From: Bradyrhizobium sp.
Lineage (GTDB): Bacteria; Pseudomonadota; Alphaproteobacteria; Rhizobiales; Xanthobacteraceae
DNA: 64,000 nucleotides
NCBI RefSeq assembly: GCF_004799405.1
Contig: NZ_SSMW01000120.1
Span: 1-64,000, forward strand
Direction: 5' to 3'
Both the position numbers and the translations under genes were made by a program. Shown here in pieces: positions 17,711-26,873 of this stretch. Within the stretch, counting starts at the first letter, position 1; every line of letters starts with the position of its first letter. The notes beneath the pieces are model-generated. The model was not told where the DNA came from. It saw only the letters and a program-made list of their open reading frames with translations, and made no database searches.

Positions 17711-18655
17711 ATGAACGATACCACGCCCGAAAACCCCAGACTGAGCTGGTGGCGACGGCTGTCCGGTGGCCTCAAGCGCACTTCAGGGTCGCTGGGGTCG
17801 GCGGTGGCCGATCTCGTCACCAAGCGCAAGCTCGACCGCGCGATGCTCGACGATATCGAGGACGTGCTGCTGCGCGCCGATTTGGGAACCGAGGTGGCGG
17901 CGCGCATCGCCGCCGCGGTCGGCGCCGGCCGTTACGACAAGACGATCTCGGCGGATGACGTGAAGTCGGTGGTCGCGGCCGAAGTGGAGAAGGTTTTATC
18001 GCCGGTGGCAAAGCCACTGCGGATCGACGAGGCGCAAAAGCCGTTCGTTATTTTGGTGGTCGGCGTCAACGGTTCCGGCAAGACCACCACCATTGGTAAA
18101 TTGGCGGCCACGCTAAACGCCGAAGGCCGCAAGGTGATGCTGGCGGCCGGCGACACCTTTCGTGCCGCGGCGATCGAGCAGTTGAAGATCTGGGGCGATC
18201 GCACCAAGTCGCCGGTGATTGCAGGCGCACAAGGGTCGGATTCCGCAAGCCTTGCCTTCAATGCGCTGACCGCGGCGCGCGAGGGCAAGCTCGATGTGCT
18301 CCTGATCGACACCGCAGGAAGATTGCAGAACAAGGCCGAGTTGATGAACGAGCTCGAAAAGGTCGTTCGCGTCATCAAAAAGGTCGACCCCTCGGCGCCG
18401 CATGCGGTGCTGCTGGTGCTCGACGCCACGGTGGGACAAAATGCGCTGTCGCAGGTCGAGGCGTTTCATCGTACCGCAGGTGTCACGGGGCTGGTGATGA
18501 CAAAACTCGACGGTACCGCGCGCGGCGGCATCCTGGTGGCGCTGGCCGAAAGACACAAGCTGCCGGTGCACTTCATCGGCGTCGGCGAGGGCGTCGACGA
18601 TCTTGCGCCCTTTACCGCACGCGACTTCGCGCAGGCGATTGCAGGAATTGAATAG
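17711..18655 (+). CDS. ftsY: SRP receptor GTPase
   Basis: A 314-residue FtsY that docks SRP-ribosome complexes at the inner membrane. The NG domain is complete: G1 is G-V-N-G-S-G-K-T (118-125), G3 is D-T-A-G-R (200-204) and G4 is T-K-L-D (264-267), followed by G-T-A-R-G-G. It lacks the long acidic A domain of the enteric protein. A basic/Trp-containing helix at the N-terminus (W-W-R-R-L-S-G-G-L-K-R) is the likely membrane-targeting element. yciB starts 3 nt later, so the two are probably cotranscribed. Confidence 0.97.
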   Translation: MNDTTPENPRLSWWRRLSGGLKRTSGSLGSAVADLVTKRKLDRAMLDDIEDVLLRADLGTEVAARIAAAVGAGRYDKTISADDVKSVVAAEVEKVLSPVAKPLRIDEAQKPFVILVVGVNGSGKTTTIGKLAATLNAEGRKVMLAAGDTFRAAAIEQLKIWGDRTKSPVIAGAQGSDSASLAFNALTAAREGKLDVLLIDTAGRLQNKAELMNELEKVVRVIKKVDPSAPHAVLLVLDATVGQNALSQVEAFHRTAGVTGLVMTKLDGTARGGILVALAERHKLPVHFIGVGEGVDDLAPFTARDFAQAIAGIE

Positions 18656-18658
18656 GGC

Positions 18659-19264
18659 ATGATGGACAAAACCACGCCGCATCCTTTGTTCAAGCTCGCG
18701 ACCGAACTCGGTCCGCTGATTGTTTTCTTCGTCGCCAACGCCAAATTCAACCTATTCGTCGCCACCGGCGCGTTCATGGTGGCGATCGTGGCGGCGATGA
18801 TTGCGTCTTACGTGGTGACCCGGCATGTGCCGCTGATGGCGCTGGTCACCGGCGTGATCGTCATTGTGTTCGGCACGCTGACCTTGGTGCTGCACGACGA
18901 GACCTTCATCAAGGTCAAGCCGACCATCATCTACGGCCTGTTCGCTGCGATCCTCGGCGGCGGATTGTTGTTCGGACGCTCCTTCATCGCCATCATGTTC
19001 GACCAGATGTTCAACCTGACGCCGCAGGGCTGGCGGATCCTGACGCTGCGCTGGGCCTTGTTCTTTTTCGGGATGGCGATCCTGAACGAGATCATCTGGC
19101 GCACCCAGTCCACCGATTTCTGGGTCGCCTTCAAGGCGTTCGGCGTGATCCCGCTGACGATGGCGTTTGCGATCGCGCAGATGCCGCTGACCAAGCGTTA
19201 CCATCTGGAGCCGGCCTCGCTCGAAGCCAGCGAGGCGGAGGCTGGTGATGTGAGGGAAGGCTAG
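18659..19264 (+). CDS. yciB: septation protein A / YciB family inner-membrane protein
   Basis: A 201-residue YciB (IspZ) family integral membrane protein with about five hydrophobic segments (around 18-38, 42-60, 65-85, 96-115 and 150-172). Family signatures are P-L-I-V-F-F near the N-terminus, K-P-T-I-I-Y-x-L-F-A in the middle and R-W-A-x-F-F-x-x-x-A-x-x-N-E-I-I-W-R. The family is implicated in septation and envelope integrity. Two adjacent ATGs (18659, 18662) are possible starts. It follows ftsY at 3 nt and converges with ccmG, the stops being 6 nt apart. Confidence 0.93.
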   Translation: MMDKTTPHPLFKLATELGPLIVFFVANAKFNLFVATGAFMVAIVAAMIASYVVTRHVPLMALVTGVIVIVFGTLTLVLHDETFIKVKPTIIYGLFAAILGGGLLFGRSFIAIMFDQMFNLTPQGWRILTLRWALFFFGMAILNEIIWRTQSTDFWVAFKAFGVIPLTMAFAIAQMPLTKRYHLEPASLEASEAEAGDVREG

Positions 19265-19270
19265 GCGGCT

Positions 19271-19867
19271 TTAAGTCCCCGCCTTCAGCGCCTTGTCGAT
19301 CTCCGTTCTGAGGATGCTGTCGATATTGTCTGGCGTGACCGGACCGACCAGCTTGTAGAGAATGGTGCCGTCGCGCCCGACCACGAACGTCTCCGGCACG
19401 CCGTAGACGCCCCACTCGATCGCGGCGCGGCCATTGCCGTCGACGCCGACAATGCCGAATGGATTGCCATAGCGGCCGAGAAAGCGCCGGGCGTTGTCGG
19501 CTGCATCCTTGTAGTCGATGCCGACGAGCTGCAAGCGCTTGTCCCGGGCAAGCTCGGTCAACAGCGGCGCTTCGTCGTGACACGGCACGCACCACGAGGC
19601 CCAGACATTGACGACGCTGACCTTGCCCTTGAACGCGGAGGGATCGAGCCCCGGTATCTGCGCGCCATTGTTGACGAGGCCTTCGAGCGCCGGCAGTGCT
19701 GTTTGCGGCGCGGGACGGCCGATCAGAGCCGAGGGGATCTTCGACGGATCGTCGCCATGCAGCCGCAGCAGGAAGATCCCGGCCAGCGCCAGGAAGCCGA
19801 GCAGCGGCAGCGCCACCAGCACGCTGCGCCAGTTGCTGCCGGAGCTTTCGCCGGGGGCATTACTCAT
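19271..19867 (-). CDS. ccmG: cytochrome c maturation thioredoxin CcmG/DsbE
   Basis: A 198-residue periplasmic thiol:disulphide oxidoreductase that keeps apocytochrome c cysteines reduced for heme attachment. One N-terminal membrane anchor (about 15-35) is followed by a thioredoxin fold with W-A-S-W-C-V-P-C (C93, C96), the central acidic G-V-D-G-N-G insert and cis-Pro158 in G-V-P-E-T-F. The ATG at 19867 overlaps the ccmD stop by an ATGA, typical of coupled ccm genes. Last gene of ccmABCDG here; ccmE, ccmF and ccmH are not in the window. Confidence 0.95.
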   Translation of the reverse strand: MSNAPGESSGSNWRSVLVALPLLGFLALAGIFLLRLHGDDPSKIPSALIGRPAPQTALPALEGLVNNGAQIPGLDPSAFKGKVSVVNVWASWCVPCHDEAPLLTELARDKRLQLVGIDYKDAADNARRFLGRYGNPFGIVGVDGNGRAAIEWGVYGVPETFVVGRDGTILYKLVGPVTPDNIDSILRTEIDKALKAGT

Positions 19868-20043
19868 GGTTCGGTTTTGTTGGGTTGCCGGGAGCGCCGG
19901 GTCACGCCGCGCTGCTCCAGCTCGCCGAGGATGCGCAGTTGGGTGCGAAAATCGAACGTCACCCATGCAATCAATGCCAGGATCGTGGCAATCGCCAGCG
20001 CAAAGGAAGCAATGATGAAGTCGGCGTGCTCGCCAAGGTTCAT
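19864..20043 (-). CDS. ccmD: heme exporter protein CcmD
   Basis: A 59-residue single-span membrane protein. The N-terminus M-N-L-G-E-H-A-D-F-I-I-A-S-F, one transmembrane helix (about 9-30) and a basic cytoplasmic tail match CcmD. That small protein helps release holo-CcmE from the CcmABC complex. The length is normal. Both ends overlap neighbours by ATGA: the ccmC stop is within its start codon region and its own stop lies within the ccmG start. Confidence 0.93.
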   Translation of the reverse strand: MNLGEHADFIIASFALAIATILALIAWVTFDFRTQLRILGELEQRGVTRRSRQPNKTEP

Positions 20044-20804
20044 GCGCGCTGCTCCTCCGCCTGCATGAGACGCAAGGCACGCACCCGCCGCCGCAGAATC
20101 TCGTTCCGCATCGCGGCGACCTGGAGCGTCACGAACAACAGCGTGAAGGCCAGGGCGGAGATCAACAGCGTGGTCAGGATCGGCGTGTCGAGCTTCGGCC
20201 CGTCGCGCAGGAAAACCGACGATGTCTGATGCAGGGTATATTGCCCCTCGCGCCATTCCGCCGACAGTTTGATGATCGGCAGGTTGATGGCTCCGACCAG
20301 CGTAAGGATGGCGGCCGCGCGTGCGGCACGCGAAGGATCCTCGATTGCACGCACCAGAGCGATCACCACGAGATAGAGAATCAGCAGCATCAGCACTGAA
20401 CTCAGTCGCGCGTCCAGTACCATATATTCCAGCGGCAGATTGCCGCCGCCGGCCCAGCTTGCGCGCCCCCACAACCAGCCGGTCACAAAGCAGACGAAGG
20501 TGAATGCCGCACCGATCGGCGCCGTCGCCTTGGCAGCGACGTCGGCGAGCGGGTGGCGCCAGACCAGGGTGCCCAGCGCGGCGAGGCTCATCGAGGCCCA
20601 GCCGAACATGCCGAGCCACGCCGTCGGCACGTGGATGAACATGATCTTGATGGTTTGCTGCTGCTCGTAAACGGCCAGGTCAAGGTTGAGCACCCGATAA
20701 CAAGTCACGGCGAAAGTAACGATGGTCGCGCCCCATAGCCACGGCAGCGCCCGTCCGGCGAAAGCCAGAAAGCGCGAGGGGTTGGCAAGGTCGATCAGGG
20801 CCAT
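20040..20804 (-). CDS. ccmC: heme-handling protein CcmC with altered WWD motif
   Basis: A 254-residue six-span membrane protein assigned to CcmC by length, context and conserved segments: F-I-H-V-P-T-A-W (H58), P-L-A-D-V-A-A-K-A-T-A-P-I-G-A-A-F-T-F, D-P-S-R-A-A-R-A-A-A and N-L-P-I-I-K. CcmC transfers heme to CcmE. Oddity: the family's W-G-T-W-W-V-W-D-A-R signature between spans 3 and 4 is replaced. After S-W at 116-117 the chain reads A-G-G-G-N-L-P-L-E-Y-M-V-L-D-A-R (118-133), about seven residues longer and without the tryptophans. A second heme-side segment, usually W-W-N-T-L-H-Q, reads W-R-E-G-Q-Y-T-L-H-Q (184-193); H192 is kept. The start ATG at 20804 gives the family N-terminus. Identity is secure; normal activity is uncertain. 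Confidence 0.9.
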   Translation of the reverse strand: MALIDLANPSRFLAFAGRALPWLWGATIVTFAVTCYRVLNLDLAVYEQQQTIKIMFIHVPTAWLGMFGWASMSLAALGTLVWRHPLADVAAKATAPIGAAFTFVCFVTGWLWGRASWAGGGNLPLEYMVLDARLSSVLMLLILYLVVIALVRAIEDPSRAARAAAILTLVGAINLPIIKLSAEWREGQYTLHQTSSVFLRDGPKLDTPILTTLLISALAFTLLFVTLQVAAMRNEILRRRVRALRLMQAEEQRA

Positions 20805-20883
20805 CGGGGTTGTCTTAATGTGGGTGTCGGGGGGCTGCAATAAGGCGGATGGGGGACAGGGAAATACGGTGCGCTCATCTGTC

Positions 20884-21552
20884 TTATTCCGCCTCGAGCC
20901 GGAGTGCTGCGGCGGCGGCAAACGGGCCGACGACCAAGCTCATCAGGGTCAGCGCACAAAGAATCGTGAACGACGCGCCGAAGGCCCCCGATCCGGTGAT
21001 GGCGTCAATTGAGGCGGCGACACCGAACACCAGAACCGGCACCGCGAGCGGCAAAGACAGCACCGCGAGCAAAAGTCCGCCTCGGCGCAGCGCCACGGTA
21101 AGCGCTGCGCCAATAAGACCGGTGAAGGTCAGCGCCGGCGTGCCGACGGCGAGCGTGATCGTCACCGCCAGGCTTGCCGCAAGGTCGAGGTTGAGCAGCA
21201 TTCCAAGGACTGGCGCGACAATCACCAGCGGCAGACCTGTCGTGAGCCATTGGGCAACGGCCTTGGCGGCAAGGGTCAGTTCCAACGGCGAGCGTGCCAT
21301 CAGGATCAGGTCGAGTGAGCCGTCGTCGAGATCGGCCGCAAGCAGGCGGTCGAGACCGAGCAGGCTTGCGAGCAGCGCGCCGATCCACAACGTCGCCGGC
21401 GCGACGCGCGCAAGCAGTGCGGGTTCGGGACCAATCGCAAACGGCGTCAGCACCACGACGATGAGAAAGAACAGGACGCCGATCAGCGCCCCGCCGCCGA
21501 TGCGCCAGGCGATTTTGATGTCCCTTCGGATCAGCGCTGCGAGGGCACTCAC
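20884..21552 (-). CDS. ccmB: heme exporter membrane subunit CcmB
   Basis: A 222-residue membrane protein with six hydrophobic segments, starting [17 protein letters not shown]. The family's [24 protein letters not shown] block and the late [10 protein letters not shown] segment are visible. CcmB is the permease partner of CcmA in the ATP-driven release of holo-CcmE. Its ATG overlaps the ccmA stop by 4 nt. An 80-nt gap separates it from ccmC. Confidence 0.95.
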   Translation of the reverse strand: MSALAALIRRDIKIAWRIGGGALIGVLFFLIVVVLTPFAIGPEPALLARVAPATLWIGALLASLLGLDRLLAADLDDGSLDLILMARSPLELTLAAKAVAQWLTTGLPLVIVAPVLGMLLNLDLAASLAVTITLAVGTPALTFTGLIGAALTVALRRGGLLLAVLSLPLAVPVLVFGVAASIDAITGSGAFGASFTILCALTLMSLVVGPFAAAAALRLEAE

Positions 21553-22151
21553 GCCGCACCCCCGATCCGCAATTCTTTCGCGGGCACTCCCAGCGGCGCA
21601 TGGGTCGCCGCGATGATCAGGCCGCCGCGGGCGAGGTGTTCGCTCATCAGGCTGGCAAACAGCCGCTGCCCGGCGGCATCGAGCGCCGAGACCGGTTCGT
21701 CCAGCAGCCAGACCGGCCGCCGCACCGTCAAGAGCCGGGCAATCGACAGCCGCCGCCGCTGCCCAGCCGACAGAAATGCCGCCGGCAGATGCGCGGCATG
21801 ATCGAGCCCCACCGCGGCAAGGCCCTCTGTTGCGCTCAAAACCTCGCCGCCCAGGAAATCCCGCCAGAACGACAGGTTTTCCACCAGGCTCAGCGACGGT
21901 TTCAGCGTGTCGCGATGGCCGAGATAATGGGCCTGTTCCGGCAACGTCAGCTCGAGCCCGCCGCCCTCAAGACCGATCGATCCGCCGGCCATCGTCAGCA
22001 GGCCTGCGATCAGCCGCAGCAGGGAGGTTTTGCCGGCGCCATTGGCACCGGTGACGGCCAGCGCCTCACCCGAGGAAGCCTCGAAATCGAGGCCCGAGAA
22101 CACCTCCCGGCCGCCCCGCACGCACCTGACGCCGCATCCCGACAGCCTCAT
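21549..22151 (-). CDS. ccmA: heme exporter ATPase CcmA
   Basis: A 200-residue ABC ATPase. Walker A is G-A-N-G-A-G-K-T (35-42); the signature region is [14 protein letters not shown] and the Walker B is W-L-L-D-E-P. These are the usual CcmA variants. The ATG at 22151 has AAGGG upstream and gives the family start M-R-L-S-G; the open frame upstream of it is not conserved. First gene of the ccmABCDG run, divergent from acnA across about 220 nt. Confidence 0.95.
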   Translation of the reverse strand: MRLSGCGVRCVRGGREVFSGLDFEASSGEALAVTGANGAGKTSLLRLIAGLLTMAGGSIGLEGGGLELTLPEQAHYLGHRDTLKPSLSLVENLSFWRDFLGGEVLSATEGLAAVGLDHAAHLPAAFLSAGQRRRLSIARLLTVRRPVWLLDEPVSALDAAGQRLFASLMSEHLARGGLIIAATHAPLGVPAKELRIGGAA

Positions 22152-22329
22152 TTCGCCCTTTCGTAGCCCCTTGGAAACTAAGGGTACCGCAATGGAATTT
22201 GTGGATGCCGCATTGCTGCAGCACGATTGTCGGTGTGGCGGTGCCTCTAGAAAGATTCTATAAGCCGGAACTTGATGCAGCACACAATCCGCGGCTGCAA
22301 GCTATCAGCCCTGCCTCGCTGACGGTGTT

Positions 22330-22358
22330 TTGATACCCTTGCCGGGTACAACGATAAA
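22330..22358 (+). promoter_or_regulatory. candidate sigma70-type promoter of acnA
   Basis: TTGATA (22330-22335) and GATAAA (22353-22358) are spaced by 17 bp, 15 nt before the acnA ATG. This gives a leader of only about 9 nt. The spacer contains a small palindrome TACCC-TTGCC-GGGTA, which could be an operator. Assigned from motif and spacing only. Confidence 0.4.
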
Positions 22359-22373
22359 TTGGGATTGCCTCAC

Positions 22374-25094
22374 ATGACCTCGCTCGACAGTTTCAAATGC
22401 CAAAAGACCCTCAAGGTCGGCGGCAAGACCTACGTCTATTACAGCCTGCCCACCGCCGAGAAAAACGGTCTGAAGGGAATCTCCAAACTCCCCTATTCCA
22501 TGAAAGTGCTGCTGGAAAACCTGCTGCGCAACGAGGACGACCGCACCGTCAAGAAGGACGACATCGTCGCGGTCGCGAAGTGGCTGAAGAAGCGCGCGCT
22601 CGAACATGAAATCGCATTCCGCCCGGCGCGGGTGCTGATGCAGGATTTCACCGGCGTCCCGGCGGTGGTCGATCTGGCGGCAATGCGCAACGCCATGCAG
22701 GCGCTCGGCGGCGACGCCGAAAAGATCAACCCGCTGGTGCCGGTCGATCTCGTCATCGATCATTCCGTGATCGTGAATTTCTTCGGCGACAACAAGGCGT
22801 TCGCCAAGAACGTGGTCGAGGAATACAAGCAGAATCAGGAACGCTACGAATTCCTCAAATGGGGCCAGAGCGCGTTTTCGAATTTTGCCGTGGTGCCGCC
22901 CGGCACCGGCATCTGCCATCAGGTCAATCTCGAATACCTCGCGCAGACGGTATGGATCCGCAAGGAGAAGATGACGGTCGGCAAGAAGACCGGCACCTTC
23001 GAGGTCGCCTATCCGGATTCGCTTGTGGGTACCGACTCGCACACCACCATGGTCAACGGCCTTGCCGTGCTCGGCTGGGGCGTCGGAGGCATCGAGGCGG
23101 AAGCCGCGATGCTCGGCCAGCCGCTGTCGATGCTGCTGCCGGAAGTGGTCGGCTTCAAACTCAAGGGGCAGATGAAGGAAGGCGTCACCGCGACGGATCT
23201 CGTGCTGACGGTGACGCAGATGCTGCGCAAGCAGGGCGTGGTCGGAAAATTCGTGGAATTTTTCGGACCCGGGCTCGATTATCTCTCGGTCGCGGACAAG
23301 GCCACCATCGGCAACATGGCGCCGGAATACGGCGCCACCTGCGGCTTCTTCCCGGTCGATGCCGAGACCATCGATTACCTCAAGACCTCGGGCCGGAAAT
23401 CCGACCGCATCGCGCTGGTGGTTGCCTATGCCAAGGCGCAAGGCCTGTTCCGCACCGCCAAATCGCCCGATCCGGTATTCACGGAAACGCTGACCCTCGA
23501 TCTCGCCGACGTGGTGCCGTCGATGGCCGGGCCGAAACGTCCCGAAGGGCGCGTCGCGTTGCCCGGAGTGGCGGAAGGGTTCGCGGCCGCGATGGCCAGC
23601 GAATACAAGAAAGCCGAGGATGCGTCGAAGCGCTATCCGGTCGAGAATCGCAATTTCGATCTCGGCCATGGCGACGTGGTGATCGCGGCGATCACCTCGT
23701 GCACCAACACCTCCAATCCGAGCGTGCTGATCGGTGCAGGACTTCTGGCGCGCAACGCCGCCGCCAAGGGCCTGACCGCCAAGCCCTGGGTCAAGACCTC
23801 GCTGGCGCCGGGCAGCCAGGTGGTTGCCGAATATCTTTCCAATTCGGGACTGCAACTCGAGCTCGACAAGGTCGGCTTCAACCTGATCGGGTTTGGCTGC
23901 ACCACCTGCATCGGCAATTCCGGTCCGCTGCCGGAAGAGATTTCGAAGTCGATCAACGACAACGGCATCATCGCCGCCGCCGTGCTGTCGGGTAACCGCA
24001 ACTTCGAAGGCCGCGTCAGCCCGGACGTGCAGGCCAATTACCTGGCCTCGCCGCCGCTGGTGGTGGCTTACGCACTGGCGGGGTCGGTGACCAAGAATCT
24101 CGCAGCCGAGCCGATCGGCAACGGCAAGGACGGCAAGCCGGTCTACCTGAAGGACATCTGGCCGACCACCAAGGAGATCAACGCCTTCATGAAGAAGTTC
24201 GTGACCGCGGCGATCTTCAAGAAGCGCTACGCCGATGTGTTCAAGGGCGACACCAACTGGCGCAAGATCAAGACCGTCGAGAGCGAGACCTATCGCTGGA
24301 ACATGAGCTCGACCTACGTTCAGAATCCGCCCTATTTCGAAGGCATGAAGAAAGCGCCGGAACCGATCATCGACGTCGTCGACGCGCGTATCCTGGCAAT
24401 GTTCGGCGACAAGATTACCACCGACCACATCTCGCCGGCCGGCGCGATCAAGCTGACCTCGCCTGCCGGAAGATATCTGTCGGAGCACCAGGTGCGCCCG
24501 GCCGACTTCAATCAATACGGCACCCGGCGCGGCAATCATGAAATCATGATGCGCGGCACGTTCGCCAACATCCGGATCAAGAACTTCATGCTGAAAGGCG
24601 CCGACGGCAACATTCCCGAAGGCGGCCTTACAAAACACTGGCCCGACGGCGAGCAGATGTCGATCTACGACGCCGCGATGAAGTATCAGCAAGAGAAAGT
24701 GCCGCTGGTGGTTTTTGCCGGCGCCGAATACGGCAACGGTTCGTCGCGTGACTGGGCCGCGAAGGGAACGCGGCTGCTCGGTGTCCGCGCCGTGATCTGC
24801 CAGAGCTTCGAGCGCATCCACCGCTCCAATCTCGTCGGCATGGGCGTGTTGCCGCTGACCTTCGAGGAAGGCGCATCCTGGCAGTCGATCGGGTTGAAGG
24901 GCGACGAGACGGTGACGATACGCGGACTGCAGGGCGACCTCAAACCGCGTCAGAAGCTGACGGCGGAAATCGTGTCCGGCAGCGGCGCGCTGCAGCGGGT
25001 TTCGCTGCTGTGCCGCATCGATACGCTCGATGAGCTCGAATACTATCGAAACGGAGGCATTTTGCAGTACGTGCTGCGCAAACTGGCGGCGTAA
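22374..25094 (+). CDS. acnA: aconitate hydratase A
   Basis: A 906-residue aconitase of the AcnA/IRP type, which isomerises citrate to isocitrate in the TCA cycle. The [4Fe-4S] ligands are C443 (T-S-C-T-N-T-S-N-P), C509 and C512 ([10 protein letters not shown]). Active-site regions [12 protein letters not shown] (219-230) and the swivel-domain [13 protein letters not shown] are intact. The ATG at 22374 gives M-T-S-L-D-S-F; five upstream codons to another possible start are not conserved. It is monocistronic, with a hairpin downstream (25141-25171). Confidence 0.98.
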   Translation: MTSLDSFKCQKTLKVGGKTYVYYSLPTAEKNGLKGISKLPYSMKVLLENLLRNEDDRTVKKDDIVAVAKWLKKRALEHEIAFRPARVLMQDFTGVPAVVDLAAMRNAMQALGGDAEKINPLVPVDLVIDHSVIVNFFGDNKAFAKNVVEEYKQNQERYEFLKWGQSAFSNFAVVPPGTGICHQVNLEYLAQTVWIRKEKMTVGKKTGTFEVAYPDSLVGTDSHTTMVNGLAVLGWGVGGIEAEAAMLGQPLSMLLPEVVGFKLKGQMKEGVTATDLVLTVTQMLRKQGVVGKFVEFFGPGLDYLSVADKATIGNMAPEYGATCGFFPVDAETIDYLKTSGRKSDRIALVVAYAKAQGLFRTAKSPDPVFTETLTLDLADVVPSMAGPKRPEGRVALPGVAEGFAAAMASEYKKAEDASKRYPVENRNFDLGHGDVVIAAITSCTNTSNPSVLIGAGLLARNAAAKGLTAKPWVKTSLAPGSQVVAEYLSNSGLQLELDKVGFNLIGFGCTTCIGNSGPLPEEISKSINDNGIIAAAVLSGNRNFEGRVSPDVQANYLASPPLVVAYALAGSVTKNLAAEPIGNGKDGKPVYLKDIWPTTKEINAFMKKFVTAAIFKKRYADVFKGDTNWRKIKTVESETYRWNMSSTYVQNPPYFEGMKKAPEPIIDVVDARILAMFGDKITTDHISPAGAIKLTSPAGRYLSEHQVRPADFNQYGTRRGNHEIMMRGTFANIRIKNFMLKGADGNIPEGGLTKHWPDGEQMSIYDAAMKYQQEKVPLVVFAGAEYGNGSSRDWAAKGTRLLGVRAVICQSFERIHRSNLVGMGVLPLTFEEGASWQSIGLKGDETVTIRGLQGDLKPRQKLTAEIVSGSGALQRVSLLCRIDTLDELEYYRNGGILQYVLRKLAA

Positions 25095-25140
25095 TGCGAA
25101 TTGTGATCGGGGCCTCACTGCGAAGTGAGTAGCGAGTGAA

Positions 25141-25171
25141 GAGAAGGCGGCCTATGAAGGGCCGCCTTCTC
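25141..25171 (+). terminator. hairpin downstream of acnA
   Basis: A perfect 11-bp stem, GAGAAGGCGGC (25141-25151) with GCCGCCTTCTC (25161-25171), and a 9-nt loop, 46 nt after the aconitase stop. The following bases are not T-rich, so it may stabilise the mRNA end instead of acting as a classical intrinsic terminator. Confidence 0.55.
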
Positions 25172-25260
25172 GCGTTCGAAGCAGGTGCCCGAACGCGACA
25201 ATGTGTTAACGGCCGTGAAAAAGCCGGCGGCGGCGGTGGGGATTTCCCGGTTTTGAAACT

Positions 25261-26025
25261 ATGACAACGATGATGGCCTATAGTTCGATATCGCGATGGT
25301 CAGGTGCGCTTGGCGTCTGCGCGGTTATCGCCATTGTCCGTCCGGCGCATGCCGATCCCCGCGCCGTGATAGAATTGTTCACCTCGCAGGGATGTTCGTC
25401 CTGTCCGCCCGCCGACAAGATTATCGGTGAACTGGCCAAGGATCCTGCCGTGATCGCGCTGAGCATGCCGATCGATTACTGGGATTATCTTGGCTGGAAA
25501 GACACGTTGGCGGATGCACGCTTCAGCGCGCGTCAGAAAGCCTATTCCCAGGTGCGTGGCGATCGCGAGGTCTACACCCCGCAAGTCGTTGTCAATGGAT
25601 CGGCGCATGTGGTCGGCAGCGATCGCGCCGCTATCGAAAGTGCGATTGGCGCCACCGAAAAAGCCGACGGCGTGATGTCGGTGCCGGTGACGATGACACT
25701 GTCCGGCAAGCAGATCAATGTCTCGGTCGCAGCCTCCACCACGGGCCCCGCGGTGATGCACGGTGAAGTCTGGATCTGCGCGATTTCGAAAGCGGTGCCT
25801 ATTTCAATTGGTCGCGGAGAAAATCGCGGACGCGAAGTTACCTACCACAATGTGGTGCGTAACCTGTTGAAGGTCGGCGACTGGAACGGGAGTTCCGGCA
25901 ATTGGACGGTGCCACTGGAGAATATTTCCCGCGAGGGTGTCGATGCCGCGGTGGTTTATGTCCAGGACGGCAACCGCGAGAAGCCCGGCCCGATGCTGGG
26001 TGCGGCCTTTACGTCGCTGAACTGA
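25261..26025 (+). CDS. DUF1223 exported thioredoxin-like protein
   Basis: A 254-residue exported protein of the DUF1223 family. After a signal peptide (cleavage around P-A-H-A, residue 31) comes V-I-E-L-F-T-S-Q-G-C-S-S-C-P-P-A-D, a C-x-x-C pair (C45, C48) in a thioredoxin-like context. Later conserved parts are the Y-W-D-Y-L-G-W-K-D segment and Y-T-P-Q-V-V-V-N-G. The C-terminal half is beta-rich and ends near W-T-V-P. A periplasmic redox role is likely but unproven. Several in-frame ATGs lie at the start (25261, 25270, 25273), with no decisive ribosome site. Confidence 0.85.
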   Translation: MTTMMAYSSISRWSGALGVCAVIAIVRPAHADPRAVIELFTSQGCSSCPPADKIIGELAKDPAVIALSMPIDYWDYLGWKDTLADARFSARQKAYSQVRGDREVYTPQVVVNGSAHVVGSDRAAIESAIGATEKADGVMSVPVTMTLSGKQINVSVAASTTGPAVMHGEVWICAISKAVPISIGRGENRGREVTYHNVVRNLLKVGDWNGSSGNWTVPLENISREGVDAAVVYVQDGNREKPGPMLGAAFTSLN

Positions 26026-26498
26026 ATTTCACGCACGTCGTTCTGCAGCACGCGTCTTGGCGTGGCGTGGACCTGACTGACAAGGTCATTGCATCGCGTG
26101 TCCGGTCCCGCGTTGCGCGCGCAGCGGCATGCCGCCATCCCCAAAACCCATCCCCAAAAAGAAAAAGGACCAACTCACGTTGGCCCAGTATGAAGGTAAC
26201 TTCCTGCGAACAGGCCCGATCCCGACGACCCCGGGGGGCTGGGGGCTGAGGAATCCGGAATCGAAAGGACCGGGCCAACGCAGTGCGTCCTTGTCGCAAT
26301 CCAGCAGGGCGGGCGCTAGGCGGAAGTAGGGCAGTATTATGATTCCGCTAACGATCCCGTGACGGCGTGTTTTCGGCTGAAAACGGCGCCACGGACAATC
26401 GGTCGCGCGCGAATTCGGATGTCCCGCCGATCGCCCTCTTGCAGTGGTGCCCCGTTGGCGCAATCATGTCATCCAGATGACATGACAGGAGGCGCTCC
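26026..26498. other. 473-nt intergenic region with no convincing gene
   Basis: Between the DUF1223 and DUF2794 genes. A 66-codon plus-strand frame (26129-26329) begins with a Pro/Lys-rich stretch (P-K-P-I-P-K-K-K-K-D), and longer minus-strand frames cross the same DNA, but none has a good ribosome site or a recognisable domain. An A-rich tract (26155-26169) and a G/C-rich tract (26226-26246) stand out. The last 40 nt before 26499 must hold the DUF2794 translation signals (GGAGGCGCTCC). Confidence 0.5.
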
Positions 26499-26870
26499 AT
26501 GAGTTCGATGTCGGAGGAAGCCGATCCAAGCGAGAGCCGCGCAGCGGCGCGTGGTGCCGCTGCGGGGCCGCTGCCAGGCCGGGTAACGTTCAATCGTTTC
26601 GAACTTAATCGTATCCTGAATCTGTACGGGCGCATGGTCGCCGATGGCGAGTGGCGGGACTACGCCATCGACTTTCTGAAGGATCGTGCGGTGTTCTCGG
26701 TGTTCCGCCGCGCTTCCGAAGTACCGATCTATCGCATCGAAAAAGATCCGCGGCTGGCGCGCAAGCAGGGTATCTATAGCGTGATCTCGGCGACCGGGCT
26801 GATCCTGCGCCGCGGCCATGAGCTCGATCGCGTGCTGCTGGTGATCGACCGCAAGCTGGCGGTGGTTTAG
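26499..26870 (+). CDS. DUF2794 domain protein
   Basis: A 123-residue protein with the alphaproteobacterial DUF2794 sequence. The N-terminal 25 residues are Ala/Gly/Ser rich and disordered. The domain then runs from V-T-F-N-R-x-E-L-x-x-I-L-N-L-Y-G-R-M-V, through W-R-D-Y-A-I-D and V-F-S-V-F-R-R to the end. An AGGAGGC ribosome site precedes the ATG. Its stop is 3 nt from the convergent acetyltransferase stop. The function of the family is unknown; no signal or membrane segment is seen. Confidence 0.88.
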   Translation: MSSMSEEADPSESRAAARGAAAGPLPGRVTFNRFELNRILNLYGRMVADGEWRDYAIDFLKDRAVFSVFRRASEVPIYRIEKDPRLARKQGIYSVISATGLILRRGHELDRVLLVIDRKLAVV

Positions 26871-26873
26871 GGA

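Noticed and set aside
22305..25118. A 937-codon minus-strand open frame opposite acnA
   Set aside because: It is the antisense shadow of aconitase in GC-rich DNA: its composition is His/Arg/Asp-rich with no domain, while the plus strand encodes a complete, motif-perfect enzyme.
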